DNA of 64,000 nucleotides, taken from Symbiodinium microadriaticum (lineage: Eukaryota > Sar > Dinophyceae > Suessiales > Symbiodiniaceae). A model generated the notes under the pieces. The model did not search any database and was not told where the DNA came from. It worked only from the letters and a program-made list of their open reading frames with translations. The stretch is taken from assembly GCA_001939145.1 (NCBI GenBank), contig LSRX01000765.1, positions 1 to 64,000 on the forward strand, written 5' to 3'. A program made the translations under genes and the position numbers. The stretch's first letter is position 1, and each line of letters starts with the position of its first letter. This document shows positions 31,746-43,232 of the stretch, piece after piece.

Positions 31746-32729
31746 TCCATAGGGGCATCGGGTTCAGGCACGGCTTACATAGGGCTGTGGAGCTTGGGTT
31801 TAAGGCTTAGGGTTTAGGGTTTAGGAGTTTAGGGTTTAGGAAGTAGGGATTTTACTCCACAAACTTGCGCAGTCCGAACAAAAACTTCATGAAGGTAGTT
31901 TCGGGACCCTGTGCTAGGACGTTCCTGCAGCTCGTCTTTATAATCCTCTCGTCGCCCAAGATTTTCAGGTTTAGGACGTAAGGTCTGGAGCGTGAAACGG
32001 AACATAGATCAAGGGTTAGGGTTTAGGGTTTAGGGTTTAGGGTTTAGGGTTTAGGGTTCAGGATTTGAATTGCTGCACTTGTTCACCGACATGGTGGAGC
32101 TTTTTTCGGGAGATGGTCATGAATGTATGGCTGCCGAGCTGTATCCTCAAACGACACGGTATTGCCCTCCATTGTCCAGCCAGCCGATTCTGCAACCCCC
32201 AAACAAACCTTCCCCCAAATAAACACCCCGAAGCTCCAAATGCTTAACCACCCTGCGGCCCAGCGACCGCGTACCGTGACCATGACCATGCCGCTGATGA
32301 TGCTGGCAAGACAGGTGAGAGTTTTCGGTTTGCGGTTTAAGGTTCAGCATGTTGCGGTTTTTCTAAATCCTAAAGCCTCAACCCTCAACCCTATACTCTA
32401 AACCCTAGACCCTAGACGCTAAACCCTAAACCCGATGCCTATACCCCAAACCCTTGACCCACAGACCCTTTATTAAAGGATTCGGGTTGAAGCCTCGACG
32501 TCCGCCAGGGCTTTAGGCAAGCTCAACCCTGCTATGGGGCGTACCTTTATGACCGTCTCCAAGACGGTCTCTGGGTTCTTTTCGGCTTTAGGGGATTCAG
32601 GTTTAGGGTTTAGCTTGAGATTTCGGGGTTTAGGGCTTAGGGGACAATTATTCGGGTCTCTTCCCTAGCTCAAACAAACTACACGAAACTTGCACCCTAA
32701 ACCCTAGACCCTGAACCCTAAACCCAAAC

Positions 32730-32795
32730 CGGAGCCGATCTCGCCTCGTGGACCTCATGCTCGAAATGCTCCTCGAAGGCATCAGTTGGACCATT
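32730..32795 (-). CDS. Candidate exon of an unidentified gene
   Basis: NGPTDAFEEHFEHEVHEARS then AP, acceptor CCCCAAAAG, donor GTTTGGG, 66 nt. Not recognised. Confidence 0.42.
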
Positions 32796-33569
32796 CTTTT
32801 GGGGTTCAAAGGGTTAGGGGTTTAGGGTTTAGGGCTTTAGGGCTTTAGGGCTTTAGGGGTTTAGGGCTTTAGGGGTTTAGGGCTTTAGGGTTTTAGGGTT
32901 TTAGGGCTTTAGGGTTTTTTAGGGTAGTTTTTGAGCATCCTGAGATAGCTGTCACAGGTGCGCTACATGTACATGCTCAAGATCTGTGCATGAAGAATCG
33001 CAGATGCTGGGCAACCCCAGAAACCCTGAGGCCCAGCACCCTGCTTTGGGCAAGCGCCCAAAGCCCCCACTCTGACTATCGACCCAACCCTTAAACCCTG
33101 AACTTAATACAGGGTTTAGGGTTTTGGATTTAAGGTTTATAGGCCCTAAATTCCAGACCTTAAACCCTAAACTCTAAACTCCCAAACCTAAAAGCCTTAA
33201 GCCCAAGTCCCTCAGCCCCAAACCTCGAACCTAAACCCAAACCCCAAACCTTAAAGCGTAAACCCTAAACCCTTCAACCCGAGCCTTAAACCCCGAAGCC
33301 TCAAGCGCTAACTCACTAAACCCGAAGCGCAAACCTTACGCCCCGAAGCCGGCAGTGTAGACCCCAAATCCTAAGCCCTGAGCCCTAATTCCTAGATCAA
33401 GCCGGCTAAAACGGACCCTAATTTAGAGAACTACCCGTTTCAGGGCCATACTAGTTAGAACCGTATAAATCGATTTGGGGTCCTCTACACACTAAGTGTA
33501 TTAGGAACCTTGGGGAACGGTTTTGAATAAGTGTTCACTCTCCTATATTCAACCCCGCGCACCGTACCC

Positions 33570-33960
33570 CTCAAACCCCTAAACCGCAAACACTCTAAAC
33601 CCCTAAACCCCAAACCTTTAAACCCTAAACCCCAAAGCCCCTAAACCCCTGAAAGGAACCCCCAAAAGGAACCCCGAGTAACACTCTACACTCCTAAGCC
33701 CCAAAACCTTTAAATCTGCAGATCCCAACTTCCGGAACCCTACTCCCCCAAACCCCTAAACTCCTAAACCCTAACCCCAAAAGCCCCCAAACCCCTAAAC
33801 TCCTAAACCCTAAACCCCTAAACCCCTAAACCCCAAACCTCTAAACCCTAAACCCCTAAACCCCAAACCCTAAACTCCTAAACCCTAAACCCTAAACCCT
33901 AAACCCTAAACCCCTAACCCCTAAACCCCTAAACCCCAAAACCCCCAAAACCCCTAAACC
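33570..33960 (-). repeat. CCCTAAA array
   Basis: Long array of CCCTAAA and CCCCTAAA variants ending at the candidate exon at 33960. Confidence 0.88.
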
Positions 33961-34008
33961 CGGGCATCTCCTTCTCGAGGCTCCAGGTCACGTAGGCGCT
34001 GAGCCTCG
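33960..34008 (-). CDS. Candidate exon of an unidentified gene
   Basis: RLSAYVTWSLEKEMP between acceptor CTAAGAAAAG and donor GTTTAG, both edges touching heptamer repeats. Confidence 0.42.
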
Positions 34009-34009
34009 C

Positions 34010-34320
34010 TTTTCTTAGGGTTTGAGGATTAGGGTTTGGGGATTAAGGGTTTAGGGTTGAGGTTCTTTGGGGTTTAAGGTTTAGGGTTGAGGGTTTAGGC
34101 TTAGGGTTTAGGCTATTTGAGGGTTTTAAGCTTCAGGTTTTAGGGTTTGCGGTCTAAGGTTTGGGGCTCAGGGTTTCGAAGTCAGGGGTTGAGGGCTCGA
34201 GCGTTTTGTGGTCGGATTAAAATTTTGGTTTAGAGTCTAGGGTTTAGGAGTTTAGGGTTTAGGGTCTAGGGTTTAGGGTTTAGAGTTTAGGGTTTAGGGT
34301 TTACGGTTTAGGGGATTCAG
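34010..34320 (+). repeat. TTTAGGG array, opposite orientation across a short exon-like segment
   Basis: Degenerate TTTAGGG units; together with 33570-33960 it forms an inverted arrangement around the 49-bp segment. Confidence 0.85.
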
Positions 34321-34325
34321 GGTCT

Positions 34326-34387
34326 CAAAAGCCCTCAGAAGTGCACACTGCAGCGTTTCAATGGCCTTTGTGAGTTCAGGGTTCTGT
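34326..34387 (-). CDS. Candidate exon of an unidentified gene
   Basis: QNPELTKAIETLQCALLRAF after acceptor AACTTAGAAG. Helical; the 3' edge is not resolved. Confidence 0.4.
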
Positions 34388-34648
34388 CTTCTAAGTTACA
34401 GCCCCTAGCAGCCCTAGCAGTACAAAGGTATCCTTTCTTTGTCTTCTTTTGTTTGAATAGGGAGACCCTAAAACCTTAAGCCATAAACCCTAAACCCAAA
34501 GCCCCTAAAACCCTTAAACCCTGAGACCTAAAACCCTAAAACCCTAAACCCCAAACCCCCGAAAAGTTTACCTTTTCGGGTTTGGGGCTTAGGGGTTAGG
34601 ATCTTTCGCAAACCGGCAAGGAGTGTTGGGCTGGTGGTTTAGGGCGTA

Positions 34649-34804
34649 ATGTAGGGGCCTAAATAATTACCAATACTTGTTTGGGGGCTCCTTGTTTTAA
34701 TTGTAGGATAAATAATTACCAATACTATTTTGGTGGTTTCCTTATTTTACTTCTAGTATAATGGGCTCCAAAACCCGTTTCTAATTATTGAGGCCCCTAT
34801 ATTC
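34649..34804. mobile_element. Family B copy with an internal duplication
   Basis: Ends ATGTAGGGGCCTAAATAATT and TAATTATTGAGGCCCCTATA. AATAATTACCAATACT occurs twice about 57 bp apart, so the left half was duplicated inside the element. Confidence 0.75.
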
Positions 34805-35437
34805 GGGGGGGCTTCAGAAAGTCCGCGGTTCTTTTAGGGGGGTCACTACTATCTAAGGCCTAGACTTAGACTCCAATCCTTGGTTTTCTGAGCCTCCAAC
34901 TTCAGGGCTTGGAGTTTAGGGCATAGGGTTTAGGGTTTAAGGCTTAGGGATTTAGGGTTTAGGGATTTAGGGTTTAGGGATTAGGGTTTAGGGTTTAGGG
35001 TTGAGGCTCCCAACTAGCCCAACAATCCACCCCGGGCTTGTGTGCATGGATCGAGGCCCAAACTTTCAAACCGTACCCGAGGAGCTCTGCACCCAAAACC
35101 CTGAGCCCTGAGCCCTAACTTCGGCCCTACACCCAACTCCGTCAACCCCGAACGTTCAACCTTGAGCTCTAGACCCCTACTTAAATGTGAAGTTTTGTGG
35201 CAAGGTGTCACACATGTCACATGACAGGGCGCTTTCAGCAAGAGGTGAACATGTTCACGCGCTGGTCCCACTCAGCTGTGAAGAAAGAAACTAAACCCGC
35301 AGCCGAAGCCCTATAAAGCCTTAACTCCAAAATCTCGGTGAAATTCAGCCGTAAAGCCCAACAAAGACCGAGCTTCCATAGAACAGAGACCTAATCCTAG
35401 CGCTCGAACCCTTCAACCCGGAAAGTCTTTTTCCTTT

Positions 35438-35555
35438 AAAGGAAACTACAGGTGGGGAGTTTAGGGCATATAGGGCTTCTATAAGGCTTGTATTAGGTAA
35501 AAAGACCTTCTATAAGCCTCCTATAAACGTAACTACCCAGCTGAAAATGTCCTGG
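35438..35555. mobile_element. Palindromic element family C
   Basis: Full-length copy from AAAGGAAACTACAGGTGGGG to CTGAAAATGTCCTGG. Confidence 0.8.
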
Positions 35556-35599
35556 ACTAAACCCTCAAACCCAAAAACCCCTAAACCCGTAAACCTTAA

Positions 35600-35705
35600 C
35601 CCTGTATCCTTTAACTCCTTAAAACCCAAAACGCCCTAAACCTCAACTCCTTAAAGCCCAAAACCCCTAAACCTCAACTCCTTAAAGCCCAAAACCCCTA
35701 AACCT
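35600..35705 (-). repeat. 31-bp tandem repeat
   Basis: AAACCTCAACTCCTTAAAGC plus 11 bases, about three copies. Confidence 0.82.
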
Positions 35706-35764
35706 TAAACCGTAAACCCTTAAACACTAAACCCCTAAACCTTAGGGTTTAGGGTTTAGGGTTT

Positions 35765-35860
35765 CTGAGTCGGATCGACAGAAGCTAAAAGAAGGTCGCT
35801 TCGGCGGCAGATTTGCGGGGCCTTCATATCATTCTGCGCCGTGTCTCCGACAAAGAGACC
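35765..35860 (-). CDS. Candidate exon, HAD-hydrolase-like
   Basis: GLFVGDTAQNDMKAPQICRR then SDLLLASVDPTQ. The FVGDT..ND..A pattern resembles the last motif of HAD-superfamily hydrolases. The 5' edge is unclear (no AG directly in front). Confidence 0.4.
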
Positions 35861-36169
35861 GGGTAGACATCAGGATCTCACAAAGGTCCCTGCTTGAAGG
35901 ATCATGGGCCCAAGTATCCTACGCATCAACTATAGTCCCAATAAGGGCACTTAGATCAGCTCCTGAAAAAGACCCCCAAGTTTCTGACACTCGACGGACA
36001 AGTTGATGTGGTCCTTTTAAACCCGAAACCCGAAATTTCCTAAACCCTAAGCCCTAAGCCCTGACCCCCCTAAACCCTTTCTTTCCGAAAGCCTACGCCC
36101 TAAACCCTAAACCCTTCCTTTCCTGAAGCCTAAGCCCTGAACCCAAAATCCGAAACCTAAACCCTGAAA

Positions 36170-36250
36170 TCCTATAAACCCTTATAAACCCTTATAAACC
36201 CTTATAAACCCTTATAAACCCTTATAAACCCTTATAAACCCTTATAAGCC
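36170..36250 (-). repeat. 10-bp AAACCCTTAT minisatellite
   Basis: Seven to eight perfect units. Confidence 0.92.
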
Positions 36251-36389
36251 CTATAAATCCTATAAACCCCCTCATAAGCCCCTATAGACCCTGAAATCCC
36301 AAAAACCGCAACAATCTGAACTTCTCGGGCCGCTGCAAGGCAGCACTGGAGGCCATGAAGCCAAGTGCACACCTGGCTCGTTCTCGGAT

Positions 36390-36600
36390 TTAGGGGTTCA
36401 GGGTTTAGGGTTTAAGGATTAGGGTTTAGGGCTTAGGGTTTGGGGGCTTAGGGTTTTTGGGGAAGAGGGTTTAGGGTTTAGGGGTTTAGGGTTTAGGGTT
36501 TAGAGGTTTAGGGTTTAGGTTTAGAGTTTAGGGGTTTAGGGGTTTAGGGGTTTAGGGGTTTAGGGTTTTAGGGTGTAGGGTGTAGGGTTGTAGAGGGAGG
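36390..36600 (+). repeat. TTTAGGG array
   Basis: Units TTTAGGG and TTTAGGGG, both common here. Confidence 0.88.
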
Positions 36601-36871
36601 ACCTGGATCAGGGAACAAGGGGTGATAGGGTTTAGGGTGTTGGGGTGTTAGGGATTTCAGCCTTCAGTTTCTTAGGAGTTTGGCTTCAGGATTTTGGATC
36701 AGGGCATGCTTTTTATGGTCTTAGGAGGAGTCTTGCCTGGCTTGAGGGTGGAATGTTTATGCCCTACGAAAACACGAGTTTGTTCAATGTTTAGGTCCTA
36801 CGAAAAAACTAGTTTGATAAAAAAATACATCCTAAATCCTAAACCCCGCAAGCCCAAACAAAAATCAGCCG

Positions 36872-36945
36872 GCAGCGCGTCTGAAGGCCAGCTTTTGCTT
36901 GGGCCAAAGCTTCGTCTGCATTCGCCGGTGCCTGGAGCGTTCTAT
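36872..36945 (-). CDS. Candidate exon of an unidentified gene
   Basis: RTLQAPANADEALAQAKAGL then QTRC, acceptor GAAAAAAAGGCAG. The 3' edge is not resolved. Confidence 0.35.
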
Positions 36946-36977
36946 CTGCCTTTTTTTCAAGGGTTTCTGTAGGGTGT

Positions 36978-37084
36978 TACGGTTGATGATATAAATCCTG
37001 CATTACCCATAATGAGGAATATACCATAATTCCCATAGTTTAGGGTCCTTAAGGTAATGCTAAGGGTTTTTATCATCAACAGTA
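36978..37084. mobile_element. Palindromic element family A
   Basis: Ends TACGGTTGATGATATAAATC and TTATCATCAACAGTA; centre CATAGTTTAGGGTCC. Confidence 0.82.
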
Positions 37085-37333
37085 TGAGGGTCGAGGATCT
37101 GTGGTTTGGGTGTAAGTTTAGCGGTCAGCTTTGGGGTGAGACAGCAAGGCCTCGGGCTGTGGGGTTTAGGGCGAAGGGTATGGATGGGTTTAGGGCTGAG
37201 GGTTTATTTAGGGTTTAGGGTTTAGGGTTGAGGGTTTAGGGTGAAGGGTTTGTGGGGTTTAGGTCGTAAGTTTCGGGTTTAGGGTTTGGGGCTTGGGGTT
37301 TGGTGTTAGGGTCTGGGACTCGGTGCTTGGAGT

Positions 37334-37439
37334 CATATAGGGGCCTTCATAATTAGAATAGGGTTTTGGAGGGTTCCTTATTATATTTATAGTATAATAT
37401 ACCCCAAACCCTATTCTAACTATTCAGGCCCCTATATTA
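37334..37439. mobile_element. Palindromic element family B
   Basis: Ends ATATAGGGGCCTTCATAATT and ACTATTCAGGCCCCTATAT. Confidence 0.82.
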
Positions 37440-37951
37440 AGTGCGCTATGCAATACCTTGAATCATGCTCAGCTAAATCCCAGTAAAGATGAAGCAGCAA
37501 TCCCTATCTAAGGAAAACCTTGAACCCTGTCTCGGTGTTAAGGAGTACTTTTGGGGGGCCTGAGTAGTCACTTAGAATAGGGTTTTTGGTGATGTTATAC
37601 CATTGTGTAGTTATACCAGGGGCTATAAGGGAATACTATAAGTCTATAAGTCAACAACTCCCCAAATTCATTCTTATTTAAGGGCTCCTGGGCCTAACTC
37701 CTGGGCACGACAGGTCACGCGGGAACGGGCCGTGAGCCGCCCAAGACCCTAAACCCTAAACCCTAAACAAACTTCGACGCTCGTCTGAGAAAAATGTTAG
37801 CGCAGCAGAAATTCTCGGGGCTGAGGACCTTAGCCCAAAAGCGGTTATAACTTTTTCAAAGTATGGTGGGATGATCTAAACCCCAAAGGGTGAAAGGTTA
37901 CCTAGTCAGCTACTACGACTTTGGGATATGCTAATAGTACGACTCCATAGC

Positions 37952-38055
37952 TACGGTTGATGATATAAGTCCTGCATTACCCATGATAAGGGTTATACCA
38001 TAATTCCCATAGTTTAGGGTCCTTAAGGTAATGCAGGTTTATATCATCAACCGTA
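37952..38055. mobile_element. Palindromic element family A with flanking 17-bp duplication
   Basis: Ends TACGGTTGATGATATAAG and TTATATCATCAACCGTA. It is flanked by GTACGACTCCATAGCTA on the left and GTACGACTGCATAGCTA on the right (one mismatch). Confidence 0.82.
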
Positions 38056-38149
38056 GTACGACTGCATAGCTATGATAAGGAACCCTGGGGATTGAAGTTG
38101 GTTATTATTCCGGCATTTCTTCTCCAAACGCTGAACCCCAAAGCCTAAG

Positions 38150-38515
38150 CCCTAAACCCTCCACCCGAAACCATCACAGAACACTGATGACAAACCCTAA
38201 ACCCCAAACCTAAATGAAAAAACCCTTAACCCTTTAACCCTTTAATCCTTAAACCCTTAAACCCTAAACCCTAAACCCTAAAACCCTAAACCCCTAAAAC
38301 CTAAACCCTAAAACCCTAAACCCTAAAACCTGAACCCTAAACCCCAAATACCCCTAAAACCTGAACCCCAAACCCTAAACCCTAAAACCTGAACCCTAAA
38401 CCCTAAACCCCATATACCCCTAAAACCTGAACCCTAAACCCTAAACCCTAAAACCCTAAACCCTAAACCCTAAAACCCTAAACCCCTAAAACCTAAACCC
38501 TAAAACCTGAACTTG
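38150..38515 (-). repeat. CCCTAAA array
   Basis: Long array with recurring AAAACCTGAACCCTAAACCC blocks. Confidence 0.88.
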
Positions 38516-38716
38516 ACCAGGCCCTGGGCGTGGTGGCCGTGGCCACCGAAGCTGACCGGCATCCTTGGAAAGGCTCTGGCTCTGGGGCTCTTTTGGGGAT
38601 TAGGGCCGAACGCATGACAGCCCACGGCCACAGCAAGACTCCCGAGTCGCTCAGAGCATTTGGGGTTTAGGGTGTAGGTCATTGGGGGTTTTAGGGGTTT
38701 AGGAGCTTTGGGGATT

Positions 38717-38745
38717 GGGGCTCTGTACCATCTCGTAAGCACGAC
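38717..38745 (-). CDS. Candidate exon, CDK/MAPK-type kinase motif
   Basis: VVLTRWYRAP after acceptor GGCATCGAG. (V)TRWYRAPE is the activation-segment signature of CDK/MAPK-group kinases. I could not place the flanking kinase motifs, so this may be a fragment. Confidence 0.4.
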
Positions 38746-39057
38746 CTCGATGCCAAATGAAGACACAGAAGCTCCGTCTGTCCGACAAAACATCCTAAGA
38801 CAGCACGGCCCAAACCCTGAACCTAAACATCCAAGCCCAAACCCAACTGTGTGAATTGATTGAGCAAGCCCTAAACCCTAAACCCTAAACAGCAAACCTA
38901 CTAAGAACGGGCAGTGAATCCCAATCGTGCTCTGCCGGGTTGTATGAACCGCCAGAGCCAATCTGGAAATCAGGTTCTTGCATTCAATCCCCTATATTAT
39001 GGGGCTCCTTGTTCTAGTTTTTCGTAGTAGATCATACCGCCCTCAAACACTATTCTA

Positions 39058-39080
39058 CTGTTGATGATATAAAAACCCCT
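39058..39080. mobile_element. Truncated end of family A
   Basis: ACTGTTGATGATATAAAA runs directly into a CCCTAAA array. Confidence 0.6.
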
Positions 39081-39153
39081 AAACCCTAAACCCCTAAACC
39101 CCCAAACCCCTAAACCCTTCACCAACCCTACTTACTCATTCCGAACCTCCAAC

Positions 39154-39210
39154 CTCGATGCCTCGCCCTCCCCACGCCCATGAGTCTCCCGACCTCGGTC
39201 CTGCCGGCGC
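39154..39210 (-). CDS. Candidate exon of an unidentified gene
   Basis: APAGPRSGDSWAWGGRGIE, acceptor TGAGCCGAAG, donor GTTGGAG. Not recognised. Confidence 0.35.
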
Positions 39211-39504
39211 CTTCGGCTCAGGGGTTGGTGTTTAGGGAAAGGGCATCGAGGCTTTGGGGTTGAACCGGTTAATTAAGGGTTTAGGGTTTAGGGGTTTAGG
39301 GTTTAGGGGTTTAGGGGTTTAGGGTTTCGGGTTTAGGGTTTAGGGGTTTAGGGTTTAAGGTTTAGGGATTAGAGAGTTTGGGTGGTTAAGGTGCTGCGTG
39401 GTGCTCACTGGCTTTGTCTATGGACTTCCTCGGAGTTCCATAGCTCTGTGCGTGGTGACGACCTTGCGGACCTCCCAGCAAAACCCCTGCCTCGAAAGAA
39501 CTCC

Positions 39505-39611
39505 CTGGTTCTTAGTAGGGGGGGGGGGGGAATGGATCCCTATGATAGCCCCTTAAGGTCCCCTAGAGTAGTCCTAAAAAACCCATTCCTCCATTCCCTA
39601 CTAGGAACCAG
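39505..39611. mobile_element. Palindromic element family E
   Basis: CTGGTTCTTAGTAGGG plus a poly-G run, to CATTCCCTACTAGGAACCAG; same length and inner motif as the copy at 20233. Confidence 0.82.
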
Positions 39612-39706
39612 TCAGAGAACAAAATACAAGCGCCCATGCTTGATAAAGAAACAGCTCTTAAGCCCTGCACTCCAAGCCTTAAGCCTCCTTGCAGCATTGC
39701 AGGCAC

Positions 39707-39815
39707 TACGGTTGATGATAAAAATCCTGCATTACCCATCATAAGGACTAGACCATATAATTTCCATAATTTAGGGTCCTTCAGGTAATGCTAAGGATTC
39801 ACATCATCAACAATA
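39707..39815. mobile_element. Palindromic element family A
   Basis: Ends TACGGTTGATGATAAAAATC and ACATCATCAACAATA; centre ATAATTTAGGGTCC. Confidence 0.78.
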
Positions 39816-40487
39816 GTAGTGTATCGGTTTCCTCAGTTGCTGAGTTCAGAAGCCCAAAAAAGTGTACACTTTCAGTCTTATAAGGGGATCTTATTATTTC
39901 AAAAGGTTTAAAGTGCAGCCATTCAGCTACTCAACCCTAAACCCCTAAACCCCTAAACCCCTAAAACCTAAACCCCAAAAGTTTAAAGTGCAGCCATTCA
40001 GGTACTACGTGTAAGGAACCTCTGGGGGGTTGCGAATGGAACCTCGTGGCCAGAGGAATTGACTCGAACGGAAGCCCTAACCCAAGCTCGAAGTTCTCTG
40101 TGCGAAACCCTGAACCCCCCAACCTGAAGCTGTCCTAAAGCCTAAAACTCATCCTTAAACCCTGGATCCGCAGCCCTGAACCCTAAACCCCAACCCCCAA
40201 CCCCCAACTCCTAATCCTTTTCAAAAGGGGTTTTGGGTTTTGGGTTTTGAGTTTAGGGTTTAGGGTTTAAATCTAAACACCCGATCCCTAGGCCCGACGC
40301 CCGAAGTCCCGCAGCCCCGCAATCCGAAGCGGCCTCCACCAAGAAAGCCGAAGCCTGACGTCCTGACAGCAAGCAGGGGCCCACACACATATCTAGGGTT
40401 TAGGGTGTAGGCTTCGGGGTTCGGGGTTCAGGGTTCAGGGTTCAGGCTTCAGGGTTTGGGGTTTAGGGTTTAGGGTTCATAGCTATA

Positions 40488-40712
40488 TACATATGGGTAT
40501 TTCTCTAAATTAGGGGCCCAATTTTAGGTCCCCAAAATAGTACTGCACCCCTACAAAAAGGGACCCAAAACAAACCCATAGGTAGAGAACTACCTATATA
40601 CATATGGGTAGTTCTCTGAATTTGGGTCCCTTTTAAGATCCCAAACCCAGTACTGCACCCTTATTAAAAAGGACCCCACAAAAGGACCCTAACGTGGAAA
40701 ACTACCCATATG
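40488..40712. mobile_element. Two adjacent family D copies
   Basis: Copy 1 at 40488-40600 and copy 2 at 40599-40712 share the boundary ATATACATATGGGTA. Each has a central AGTACTGCACCC and ends in GAAAACTACCCATAT or a variant. Confidence 0.75.
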
Positions 40713-40866
40713 AACCTTTATTTGGGTTAAAACTCTCTCTTTTCTTATTGAAGAGCGTGCTTTTTTGGGGGTGAGATGCTTGGAGGAAAGGGAAACCTAG
40801 GAAGTAGGTAAGTCCCTGGAGGTTGCTCTACATATTATGACTTATAACCCTGCTCTTCACTCAAAA

Positions 40867-40981
40867 ACACTAGGCCTGGTTCCCGGTTGGGGCTATGTTA
40901 AGATGATCCTTTTTTTTAATCCTTTCTTGGGTATTTATGATAACAAAAATGTAAACTTGTAGCCAACGAGGGAGGACCCAG
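40867..40981. mobile_element. Dispersed element family G
   Basis: GGTTGGGGCTATGTTAAGAT, GATCCTTTTTTTTAATCC, AAAATGTAAACTTGTAGCCA, ACGAGGGAGGACCC; second copy of the element at 29729. Confidence 0.65.
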
Positions 40982-41226
40982 AAGCTCTTAAGAGGGGTGA
41001 GGCTGTACTACTTCTAACCCCGATCTTAAGATTGGTCCCCCGGATATTTCCGAGCAGGCTGGCAAAGGTTGGGGGATTCGGGGCATTTTTTGCTCCAGCT
41101 TCACGCTTCAAGGCTTCGGGGTTTCAATATAAGGTCAGGGTTTGGGGTTTTGGGTTTTGGGTTTGGGGTTTAGGGGTTGAACATAAGGGCATGAGTAACT
41201 GGAATTAGGATTTGGGGATACTTTAC

Positions 41227-41278
41227 GTATTCTCTACTTCGTGTTTCCACCAGCGGGAACGGAACGCCGCAAGTCGAT
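41227..41278 (-). CDS. Candidate exon of an unidentified gene
   Basis: RLAAFRSRWWKHEVEN with acceptor GTGCATTCTGCAG and donor GTAAAG, both strong. Not recognised. Confidence 0.48.
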
Positions 41279-41523
41279 CTGCAGAATGCACAGCACAATG
41301 CAAGATGACAGCAGCAAGTGACTCTCATCAACATCGCCCGCCTTGTGACTATGATTTGTGAGCTATTTGTGAGTCTGGCGATGGCTGTGTCACCCTGAAC
41401 CCTCAACTCTGTAATTACCACTGTCATTCTTAAGCCGTAAACGCCGCAGATTCCACCCGCCTCGGGTCGTCCCGACGGAGAGGGGTGACACCAGCATATC
41501 CTGGCTAGGGTCTGGGTTTATTG

Positions 41524-41640
41524 AGGGAAACTAGAGGTGGGGAGTTTAGGGTATATAGGGCTTGTATAAGGCTTCTATAAGGTACATAGCCCTTGTATAA
41601 GGCTCCTATAACGGTAACTACCCACCTGAAAATGTCCTAG
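41524..41640. mobile_element. Palindromic element family C
   Basis: Full-length copy, GGAAACTAGAGGTGGGGAG to ACCTGAAAATGTCCTAG. Confidence 0.8.
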
Positions 41641-41903
41641 ATTTTGGGAGCTTAGGGGTTTTAGCGTTTAGGGTTTACGGCTCGGGATTTATAAGGGTTC
41701 AGGGGCTCAAGGGCTGTGTAATTATCAGGGCCCTAACGCGGAGCAACCACAACCCAAGCCCTAGAACTGCGAAGGTTGAACAATTCAAACCCTAAACCCT
41801 AAATCCTAAACCCCAAACCCTAAACCCTAAACCCCCAAACCCCCCAAACCCCCAAACCCTAAACCCTAAACCCCTAAACCCCTAGAAAGCCTTAGTGCCT
41901 CAC

Positions 41904-41932
41904 GGCCCGGCCGGTTTTGAAGACCTTGACGC
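41904..41932 (-). CDS. Candidate exon of an unidentified gene
   Basis: VKVFKTGRA with a canonical donor GTGAGG and acceptor GGCTTTAAG. Confidence 0.35.
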
Positions 41933-43121
41933 CTTAAAGCCGGTTCCAGCAAAAGGAGGGTTTAGGGTTTAGGTTTTCGGGTTTAGGGTTTTAGGGTTTC
42001 GGGTTTAGGGTTTCGGGTTTAGGGTTTACTTAGTTATCATGCTGTCTTGCTCGTACGAGTATCTTGATATACCTATATAGCGGGCAATAAGGGATGTTTG
42101 TAACAGAGACGATTCCCGCAAAAGACCTCTAAGGTGAACTGTTGGCGCCTTGGAGACATGAGCCCACCAATAATTTCAGGGGGTCAGGTTTAGAGCCCGA
42201 GACTTTTTAGGGTTGAGGGTTTAGGGTTTAGGGCCTAGGGCTTACGGGTTTAGGGTTTAGGGTTTCGGGCGCAGGGTTTAAGGCCAATCTTTCGGGGGTT
42301 TTAGGGTTTAGGGTTTAGGGCTTAGGGTTACGGAACTTCGGAGGTGTATTCCAGTCCTCTCTTCCGAGACTCAACATACAGAGCATGGTTGTTGTTCAAG
42401 AGGGCTTTTGGAGGGTTCATAACCAAGGAGGATTCGGGTCGCATAAACGCCATTAACATTTTGGTGCAGTAGGCTTATATTGGGGGCTTTCGCGCGAGTG
42501 ACCAGTGTGCATGGAAGTCTAGAAATCTTCGCGAGAACATGGTTGGAGCTTCTCCCTGCGGAGACCAATACTAGCAACCCTGCTTCTCATGACAGAAGTC
42601 GAACTCCACTGATGATGCACCCGGTAGAATGCCGTTAAGGAATACACCGAAAGTCATAACTACCTAAAAGGCCTCTGCACCCGAAAGTACGTTGTGTCAT
42701 GAGAGGGCCAGTGGAGTCTCGATGTGGTCTTGCCTTCTAAACTCCTGAACCCTCACACTCAAAAACCCCCTCGTGCTCAGCAGCTGCTTTTTTCTAGCAT
42801 CTCGGTGCTGCTGCTAAGAAGATCTTCGGAGGAAGCTATCCAACCCCATGATTCAGCACTACGAAACCCTAAACCCTAAATCGAGGCATCCTTCAAGATG
42901 GACATCCCTGATTGATGCGCCTTCTGCCTTCTATGAAATCTCGAATAGCCATCCGGTAAATAAGGCCTCGTATTGAAGAGTATAGCACCCTGATGACACC
43001 TCAACGGAAGATACAACCGTTATGGCGATCCGAAATCCTACTGTTTTGGGGGTTTGGGATTTAGGATTTTTAGCTTCCAGCCTTTAGGGTTTCGGATTTA
43101 GGGCTTCGGGTTTAGGGAGAC

Positions 43122-43232
43122 CTGGTGTACGAGGTTCAAAAGCTCCACTTCTGCGAGGACACGGACTTTTTTTGCCAGGCAAGCTCGTCGCTGGGCTTTC
43201 CGGCCGTTGTGCCGGATGTCAGAGCTATCGGG
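43122..43232 (-). CDS. Candidate exon of an unidentified gene, 37 codons
   Basis: Pieces PDSSDIRHNGRKAQRRACLA and KKVRVLAEVELLNLVHQ, basic and helical. Acceptor GGATCAAG, donor GTCTCC. The longest good candidate in this stretch; not recognised. Confidence 0.5.

Larger units (their letters stand above)
28966..32729. other. Repeat-rich stretch without an assigned gene
   Basis: Heptamer arrays, family A, D and G elements and a (GA)n tract. Open patches exist on both strands (plus-strand segment 32072-32165 reading FELLHLFTDMVELFSGDGHE is notable), but none could be tied to a known family. Confidence 0.4.
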
